64,000 bases of DNA, taken from Girardinichthys multiradiatus (lineage: Eukaryota; Chordata; Actinopteri; Cyprinodontiformes; Goodeidae). Shown piece by piece: positions 56,501 to 64,000 of the stretch. The notes below the pieces were generated by a model. The model ran no database searches. It was given only the letters and a program-made list of their open reading frames with translations, and was not told the origin of the DNA. Each line of letters begins with the position of its first letter. Position 1 is the stretch's first letter. The stretch lies in the NCBI RefSeq assembly GCF_021462225.1, contig NC_061806.1, positions 5,576,734-5,640,733 of the forward strand, read 5' to 3'. A program made the translations under genes and the position numbers.

Positions 56501-57360
56501 TGAATTGTATAAATTATTAACAAAGTTAATTTATGTCAAATAGTGTAAAGCTTAAACAACTAAGCCATTGCATTAAATGTGATACGCAAAAAGAAAAAAA
56601 ACTCAAATGGCAAGCACCAATTTGTAAACTAAATAGTAAGTCTTTTTTTTTAAGCTGTTGTAAATGGTTAAACATTGTTTTAAACAGCGGGGTGTTACAC
56701 AATAAGGCTGCAATACAATGAGCATGTCAAAAGAAAAACCAGCAGGCTACAGCTGCAGGCAAAGGGTTTGGATCAATACAAATCAATGGAGGTGGAAAAA
56801 AAACTGCCCCAAATAAAATAAGACAGCAGCAGCCTCAGACCTGACAACTCTTCTCCTCCTTCGATAGAAAAGAGGAACTAATGCACAGAAGACGCTACGA
56901 TTCTAAGAAACACTTCTCATCTATTGTAGTTTTACATTTAACATATATACTGCAAGTTGTAGGTATAGGTCAATCATGAAAAACAACTTTGAACTAAAAT
57001 TTATAAATATAACAACAGACAAAGGTTAATGCTGTGGTAGTAAGCTGCAATCTATGCTGTTGTTTTCAGCCTCATTCAGTTTGCTAAAAAGAGCAGCATG
57101 TTTAAGGCCTAAAGTATTACATTTTAAGACAACATTGCTTCTGGAGTATGGCACAGTTATTCCCAAACTGCTGGTAAGAGTTAAAATTAACCCACTTGCA
57201 GATGATATAAGGCATTACAAAAACGGAAGATACTCAAATTTATTACTTAATGACTATCAATCTCAGGTGGATGGTTACATCCATCCATATATACATCCAT
57301 CCATCAATCCATTCTAGAAGAGGCAAATACAAATAAAATGAAATGAAGAAGCATGATGTG
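56501..57360. other. Intron DNA, nothing recognised
   Basis: AT-rich upstream intron sequence with a short (CATC)n stretch near 57282-57310. No gene seen. Confidence 0.5.
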
Positions 57361-57730
57361 TGAGGTTAGACCAAAGAGCAGCAAAAATCGAGGGAGCAGC
57401 ATAGCGAGCAAATGAAAGGTTTAATAACAAACTTACACAAAGAACAGGAACACAGGCAAGAGTGATACACAGGCAGGAGGATAGCAGGAGCACAGGAACA
57501 ATAACCATGGAGCCAGGCAGTAAACAGGGTGATGACCAGGGTAGTTTCCAAGAGGAACCAATGGAGAACAACACAATCTGGTAGTATATATACTGAAGTA
57601 GGTAGGAGAATGGACCAATGAACCATGGGAACTAATCTGAAGGAATATGAGGCAGCTGGTGACAGAGGGACTGCAGGGAACTGAGGGAGAGTGACTAATT
57701 AACATTGATTAGCAGCGAGTGCAGGGAGGT
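57361..57730 (-). other. Repeat-like block, possibly LTR or promoter DNA
   Basis: Text such as ttaataacaaacttacacaa, gagccaggcagtaaacaggg and gtagtatatatactgaagta resembles a common fish repeat, and the minus strand has a TATA-like tatatatactac. Overlapping minus-strand frames (57314-57705) look like artefacts. The family is not identified. Confidence 0.35.
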
Positions 57731-58945
57731 AAAAGAAAACATCGAATGAACTGAAATAATAAACAATGAGACTGCAAAAAGAACATTAACAGGGAGTAAC
57801 CAGATCTATAAGGAAATATAAACTAACATATCTGACACAGAAATCCAGAGAAGTAACAAATAACTAATAGAATGAATCTAATAAACCTAAACTAAAACAA
57901 AGCAAGGCTGTGCAGAGAAAGTAAACAGATAACAAACCTAAAGTGATTTTTTTTTCTTTTTGTCACTTAGATTGTTGCTTTAATCTTGTATATTTCACAT
58001 TAGTTAAATGTTTTTAGACATGTTTGTTTTGGTCTGTTTATCACATTTGTTTCGTTTCGTTTTACAGAATTTTGTCTCAACTTCCATGTGCTGTTTAAAT
58101 AAAATAACTTTGGCAGTGTTCACTGGTATAATCTTAAGACTGAATTCAAAACCTTATCTTATTACTTGAACCCTCAAAGTTAAGGAACACATTGCCAAAA
58201 ACAACATATTGTTCCCATGCTGTGTGATCTAAGCTATAAATTGTGAATAGAACTACAATTTGGGTCATATTTTTTCTACCTCATACCTGCCTACATTTCC
58301 TAAGCTAGTGAGTGATGTCTTCCTGTGTAATTACAGTTGCCCTTCGCCAGGTTTACAATTTTACTTCTTAAAGATTAACTAACTTTGAAATTGTATTCCA
58401 GAAGAATATTATGCTAAAAACAGTTGCTGTTGTAAGAAAAACTGATATCAGCAATAAACCTTAAGGTTAATGTATTAACATCACTGAAAGAGGGTATATT
58501 TCTAGTATGAGTTACAGGCTCAGCAAATTAAAAACAATCCTGCTATGACCTCAAAGTCTTATGATCCAAAACCATGCAATATATTTATTGAGATTGATAA
58601 CATTATACACCTCTTGATACAAATAAGGATAAACGTTTACAAAGCAAACATTTGCAGTTATGTTTTAATTGTTTCTTTTCTTCTGAATTTACATTAAGCC
58701 TTACAGAGCTCAGGCCAGAGCTTTCTTTAAAAAGTCCTCTGAAGCAGATTGTCAGTTTTTGAATTCCTTTATTGCAAAAAATGGCCACATCAATATTTTA
58801 TGAGCCAAATGTTATAAACACCACAACCATTCAAAATCAGAAGACTTTTTTCTAAATCCAGCTTGCCATGTGGGAAATTAAGTTTGATCACAACTGGCTG
58901 TTTCTTTTGCCATACTAATATTGTGTGACATTGCCTCCTGCCTAA
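57731..58945. other. Intron DNA, nothing recognised
   Basis: AT-rich sequence with small frames only. No motif found. Confidence 0.5.
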
Positions 58946-59310
58946 AATGCCCCACCATCATCCAGGTCCCCAAAACACACACCATCACAGGATTAAATGG
59001 CTGCAGGCCTGCGTCCTGATATCCATGGTCATTAAATCCTGTGAGCATCTGGTGTTGAAGCATCTGATGAACATCACAGGCTGGACAACCTATAGTTTGC
59101 TCACCAGGCAAACAGGTCGGGAGATTATGCAACTTCTGCACTTCAACCTGCAACACCTCGACCACCCAGGGATGTACGCCAGGTTCCTGTAAGTAAACTT
59201 CAGCTCAGCCTTCAACACCATCAACCCAGACCATCAACACTCCTTCAGAAAGTCACCCAGCCCGCAGTGCCGGCCTCCTCCTGTCAGTGGGTCAACAGGA
59301 GGACAGCATC
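58946..59310 (+). pseudogene. LINE reverse transcriptase fragment
   Basis: In one frame and its shifts: PKTHTITGLNGCRPAS, KSCEHLVLKHLMNITG, then NLQHLDHPGMYARFL and FSSAFNTIN (RT motif A, with an N in place of usual Q). This is the RT fingers-to-motif A part of a Rex1/L2-like LINE. Stops and frameshifts throughout. The rest of the element is absent. Confidence 0.7.
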
Positions 59311-60669
59311 ACGTGAGGCTGGGGAGCATTTTCCCCCTGTTCTCTATATTTGGGTTTTCAGTGTCTGAATTTTTAGTGTAATCTCAGTATTCCCATCTGC
59401 AGTAAACTTATAAAAAATATGGCCCACAGATCAATGTACTTCACAGGATACTTACTTACAGTTTTTATGTTTGACGCTTTTGTTCATATATTTGATTTTA
59501 AGGTACTGCAGTAGAGAAGGCATCAACAAAGGCATCAGCAAAGGTACTTCGGCTTCCTCCCTCAGACAAGCAAACAGACAATTCTAAATCATACATAGGC
59601 AAGAATGGCCTTTTCTATGTATGGACCTTTCCCACCGATGAATGGATCTTTTGTTTCACTCTATGCTATTTTGGCTTGGTTTTTCTTGTTTGCAGATATT
59701 TCCTTCGTGCTATCTGCTGCTGCAATGCCACAATTTCCATGCCAGAATAGAATAAAATACAATAGAATTGTCCTTTGTTTTTTTAACCGAATTTTGCCTG
59801 CCTACACTGTAAGTGTGTTCAAGTCTATATTTGCAGACAGTCTGATCAAAAAGACAGCTACTAAGGGAATGACAAGGCAGAGATCTGTGCTTTTCCTTTA
59901 GGCACCAAATGTCAAAGCTCTTCACAAAACTAAAGCTGACATCCAAACACAGCTGAAAAACCAAGACGACCTTTGGTCAATTTATTATAACAATCACAAC
60001 GGTTTGATCCAATTTCTTTTTTGTCTCTTTCCTTTTGCATTTGTTTTTTTTTTTTTTTTTTATTCTGTTTCCCCTTTTCTCATCTTTAAGTGTTTTCATG
60101 TATTTATGTGGTTTTCTTCTTGTTCTTTGCATATATAATATCACAGCCAAAGCTCACAAGATTTGTTATTACATTTTCCCAAAGAACATATGATAAAAAA
60201 TAATGCCTGTGCCCACTTTTAACATGTACTTGTTGGGCTTTAGCCAAACCAGTGTTCATGCATCTTTCATAAGGCTTGTCAGAAGAGGATGGCTATCCAT
60301 TTCAGGAAGGAATATTACACGGCTCATTAAGGGTGTCATGTTGCTACATGGAGATCTGCTTGAGTAAAGTGTTACCGAGCAGGGTGTGCTGTTTGTTAAA
60401 TTCACTGCTTAGCTCTGGATAGACCAGAGGCAAAGTAGAGACATATTGTGCTGGCTGGCCTTAGTTTCCTTTGTTGTTTACTTATGTGTCCAAACTTCAA
60501 GATTAACATCTTTAAACAGGGAGAAGAATACCGTTTTAAAGACCATATTTTGGAAAGAGTTAAGCTTTTTACATGAAGATTATGGATTAAAATCTAGAGA
60601 ATGGCATTTGACATATGCCATTCTCCATATGACATATTTCAACTATGGGTTCCTTAAGGTCTTTCTTTT
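59311..60669. other. Intron DNA with a poly-T run
   Basis: No gene. A T run is present at about 60043-60061, which could be the reverse of a retroelement tail, but no element body is attached. Confidence 0.5.
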
Positions 60670-60912
60670 GAGGCGACTGTGGCTCAGTAGGAACAGTAGT
60701 CATCTCGCAAATGGAAGGTTGTGGGTTCGATTCCAGCTTCCTCCTGCTGTATGTCGATGTGCCCCTGGGCAAGGCACTTAACCTCAAGTTGCCTACCGAT
60801 CTGTGTATCGGTGTATGAATGTGTGTGCGATTGGGTGAATGTGACTCTTGTTTAAAGCACTTTGAGCGGTCTGTATGACTGGAAAGGTGCTATATAAATT
60901 CAGTCCATTTAC
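60670..60912 (+). mobile_element. tRNA-derived SINE, copy 3
   Basis: Starts gaggcgactgtggctcagta, contains gtgggttcgattcc (box B) and the body phrase gtgcccctgggcaaggcact, and ends ctatataaattcagtccatt. It lacks a 10-bp segment (gcgttagtga) found in copies 1 and 2. Confidence 0.85.
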
Positions 60913-61815
60913 TGTAATCTTTTTACCTAGACTATTTCTTGTGTGTGTTTACCATTATGTTGTCAAAAACCACAGACCGTTTACCTACACAAGGGTTTGC
61001 AACCCCCGGACTCTGGTCCAAATTCAGACCCAGATTCAGACCCGGTTTTGTCCAGACCGCAAAGCATTTTCTCATTTAGTATGTAGATATAGACATTTTA
61101 TTTCTGCCGGCTGCTGCATCTGACTATTGAAAAGTTGCAACGGGCAGCTATGTGGGTCAGCGACATTCTGGTCCACACTCCAAGCCTGCCAGTGGCAGTA
61201 ATGCACCACATCGTTGTATGCCAACCTCCACAAAAAGACAAAGAAGAAGCTATGCGGAGACCTTTAACATGGGCTACTAATGCTCCTGTTCCACTGGCTC
61301 TGCATTGTGAGCATGACCCCATAACAATCCAGTTCTTCTTGCTCCAGCTTCTTGTGTGTTGTGAATGCAACACAACTCATCTGATATGAACCATTTTGCT
61401 CTGGAAACATTTATAGATTTTCATGGTTATAGCTACATTCTGCAGCAAATGTACAAATCAAAAACACAAAAAAAGCACCAAAAGTGAGAGTCATAAGCCA
61501 CTGTGTTTATCAAGTGTACAATGCTTGTTCACATTGGCAATCGTTTCAAATGCTGTCATCTTAAAATAATGTTTCTCAGGTACTAATACAGAATGCCTAT
61601 AAGCTCAAATCAGCAAACTTATAAAGTTTCTGCTTTTATAAGAACTTCTCACACTTACTGATGAAAAGCTAATCAAAGATTTTAATAGGTTCTAAAATAA
61701 ACATTAAGCCAGGTTGTGTAATAAGCTTTGTATTTTTAAGGCTGTACTTAACTTACTCTAATATTTGTTGTAAATGAAATGATGTTTCTACACCCTTACA
61801 CATGAAAGGTTCAAG
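60913..61815. other. Intron DNA, possible DNA-element remnant
   Basis: Phrases ctgccagtggcagtaatgca and caaaaagacaaagaagaagc near 61180-61250 resemble a widespread fish repeat, but the match is too weak to assign. Confidence 0.3.
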
Positions 61816-62154
61816 TATCTTGTGATGGTATGATGGAGTGTGAGATAAACAGATGGATTGAGGCCTTATATGCAGTAATGTATCTGCGATCCATTGTAGT
61901 GAAGAAAGAGTTAAATCAAGAACTGCATTTCTCAGTTTACCTGTCTGTCTAGGTTCCCACCCTCACCTATGGTCATGAGACATGGATCATGACCAGATCC
62001 TGGAAGCAAGCAACTGCAATGATCTTCCTTCATAGGGTGGCTAGAATCAGCATTATTCATAGTGTAAGGAATTCCTTCATCGAACACGGTCAGCTTAGAG
62101 TCTCTGCTTCTCCACACCAAAAGGAGTCAATTGAGGGCTCAATGTCTTGTACAC
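61816..62154 (+). mobile_element. Rex3-like LINE fragment, degenerate
   Basis: Broken frames read MECEINRWIEA, LRSIVVKKELNQEL, VPTLTYGHETWIMT and FLHRVARISI, the C-terminal RT region of Rex3 in the usual order, with stops. It ends where LTR-like copy 3 starts (TGTTGGG at 62155). Confidence 0.7.
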
Positions 62155-63932
62155 TGTTGGGACCCCAGCCATGTGTTACAACATTAAAGGCCAGTAAGAA
62201 CTTTTCTGGAACTTTCAAACTAAATCGCGTTAACCTACTTCCAGCACAGCCAGAAACAGGAACAAGAGGGGTAACACCGGACTTCCCGTGATGTCACTGT
62301 TTGGATAAAAACCCTGCGTTCCGACAAACAGACCTCTTCCACGCAGGTCCCCGGTGGAGCTGGAAGGAGAGAAAGCTAATGTCTCCTTGCTGGCAAACAG
62401 ACATAACTCTTCAAACTGGATCCAAAGTGACTATAATCACACGCAGCAAAGTTAAGTAATGATTTGCTGTTTGAGTATCCGGCATTTATACATATAAAGG
62501 GTGTAAAGAGACAAGCTTGACTTGGCTTTTCTTCGGAGGCCTCCAGAAGCAGCCCCAATTGAAGTGGATTTCCTCCACGGCCTGGAAAAGGAGGCTGGGA
62601 CTGCAACACACGTCTTCCTGGATGTACGTCCAGGTAGCGAGAGCTACCCCGCCGCATCGCACTCACTCAAGGAGTCGAACGTGCCTTTGTCACGGTTCGC
62701 CAGCCTAGCTAAAGCCCTCTCCCACAACTACGGAGGTTAGCTGAGAGTTAACCCTTTGTTTACCAACAAGTGGATGTATTTTCCTCAGTGCCCAGGAAAA
62801 CCTATCTTCAGAACGGTTCACGTAAGTGGTAGTGTTTGGGCAGAGAAGATTAAATTAGAGGTAAATAATCTAAATAATGTTTGTTTAATGACAATTGTTT
62901 TTATTTGTGTTGAGAAACTCAGCTACAGTAAGTGCTAGCAGACTAACACTCAGCTAAGGATCTGTTCTGTGTTTTTTTTTTTTTTTTTTATTAAGACAAA
63001 CTTTATTTAAAGGGTGGTTTTTAAACACAGTAAAAGTATGTGTTTGATTCTGGTAACCAGCTATAAGCTTCTTTTGTTAACTCCAACCGCTAACGGCTAA
63101 CATGTGCTTGCCTACTTTGAGTCAGCTGAAGATCATTTACTCAAAACGGTTGTTAGTTTACAATCTAGGAAAAAATATTTCACTAAACTTGAAAACTAAT
63201 TAAACACCATTAAGACCTATTTATCCAGATATGTTTGGTTCTTATTCAAAATAATATTTCCTTAAATATTATTTTAATAAAGGCAGCCAATTTAATACCG
63301 ATGAGGATTAGTCATCCAGAACATTGGTTTAATTCAGCAAATCATTCTTTAAAATGTTGTTTTATCAAAATAATGTTTTATCTGATCTTGCATTGTGAAT
63401 GGTTGTTTAAAGGTATACCAATCATTGCCTAAGTTAGTTCCAAGACTAACTTAACTTTATTTCCAAGCTCTTCAAGATAATCCTTGGTTCTCAAACATTA
63501 ATAACATTGCATATTAATATTGCATCACTCTTTCTGCCATGGTTTTCAACCATCTTTGTTTCACTTGTTTATATTGTATATAGCCCATTAGTCTTCCTCA
63601 ATCTTTAATTCTGCTTGGTATTTTAGTTGGGTTGTTTTAGCATAGTAAATAATTTGTTGATTGAAATATGTTTCACTTTGAGTTTACTTATTTTTGTTAA
63701 TAAGTTCTTGTATTTTAAGAAATTGTGTGAATTCATTCTGTGTGTGTACAGAGTTTTGTTTGTTCAGTAATGTCAGAGCTTGGCTCATCCCTTTCACTAC
63801 TGTCCTAATACCACCACCTTACTGGGCTGCTATTCACAGGACAACCCTTAACAGACCGAAATATTATTTAATAAAATATTAACGTATTAATATTAAATAT
63901 TAAATTATATATTTATATTCATAATCACAACA
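62155..63932 (+). mobile_element. 1.76-kb LTR-like family, copy 3
   Basis: Starts TGTTGGGACCCCAGCC and ends ATAATCACAACA; this 1778-bp copy is the most complete of the three and has no nested insertion. Flanking bases acac and accc are a near match to a 4-bp duplication; a longer alternative end with flank tacac on both sides is also possible. A polyadenylation-type gttaataagttcttg is at the expected place near 63695. There is no coding frame, so it may be a solo LTR of an unknown element. Confidence 0.65.
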
Positions 63933-64000
63933 ACCCCATACACATTTTTCAACCTGCCATAACACCCAAATGTGTCCATTCACAAGATGAGGTCTGATAA

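Noticed and set aside
57314..57705. Overlapping cysteine-rich minus-strand frames
   Set aside because: Three frames overlap in the same repeat-like block; no signal of a real gene.
1..64000. CRISPR arrays, operons, bacterial promoters or plasmid origins
   Set aside because: The window is vertebrate intron and exon DNA; tandem repeats are minisatellites without spacers.

Overview
The window looks like intronic and exonic DNA from a ray-finned (probably percomorph) fish. The evidence is one vertebrate gene with long introns, plus repeat families typical of teleosts: Rex1-like and Rex3 LINEs, L2/Maui-type LINEs, many Tc1-like transposons, PIF/Harbinger and hAT remnants, Ty3/Gypsy DNA and a tRNA-derived SINE. 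Nothing suggests bacteria or a plasmid. I cannot name the species.

Host gene. Five exons of one gene lie on the minus strand (53964-52779, 36805-36557, 30260-30079, 21685-21530, 3406-3203). They have canonical AG/GT borders and their codon phases match at every junction (1977 nt, 659 codons). They encode consecutive thrombospondin type-1 repeats in the order known for THSD7A, a large endothelial and podocyte membrane glycoprotein. The signal-peptide exon lies beyond the right edge; the remaining repeats, membrane segment and tail lie beyond the left edge. The main oddity of the protein is a lysine/arginine-rich insertion of about 133 residues in the fourth repeat, containing three 14-residue tandem units.

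Mobile DNA. Almost everything else recognisable is transposon-derived and much of it is nested. (1) At 5.9-9.7 kb a Rex1-like LINE sits in a Tc1-like element, which sits in the BED zinc-finger exon of a hAT-like gene. (2) At 11.5-16.3 kb is a nearly full-length L2-type LINE whose esterase ORF1, endonuclease and RT are broken by small frameshifts. (3) At 20.1-20.9 kb is a clean solo LTR. (4) At 33.6-34.9 kb is a Tc1-like element whose deletions removed the catalytic core. (5) At 37.1-38.8 kb is a Tc1-like element with 200-bp inverted repeats and an uninterrupted 334-residue DD34E transposase, the only mobile-element protein here that looks functional. (6) At 40.6-44.8 kb is a Maui-like LINE split by Rex1-like, MITE and Harbinger DNA. 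(7) At 45.0-50.4 kb is a decayed Ty3/Gypsy element with two LTRs, gag and integrase remnants, invaded by a 1.76-kb LTR-like family (itself carrying a 387-bp solo LTR), a 0.8-kb LTR-like unit and a SINE. (8) At 54.2-56.5 kb is a long degenerate Rex3. The 1.76-kb LTR-like family occurs three times (26.0, 46.0 and 62.2 kb).

No tRNA, rRNA, CRISPR or bacterial feature was seen. Short microsatellites and two minisatellites (22 bp and 27 bp periods) complete the picture. I did not find a convincing new biological system. The most interesting items are the basic insertion in the host protein, the apparently intact Tc1-like element and the nested LTR families. Family names rest on remembered motifs, not on a database search.
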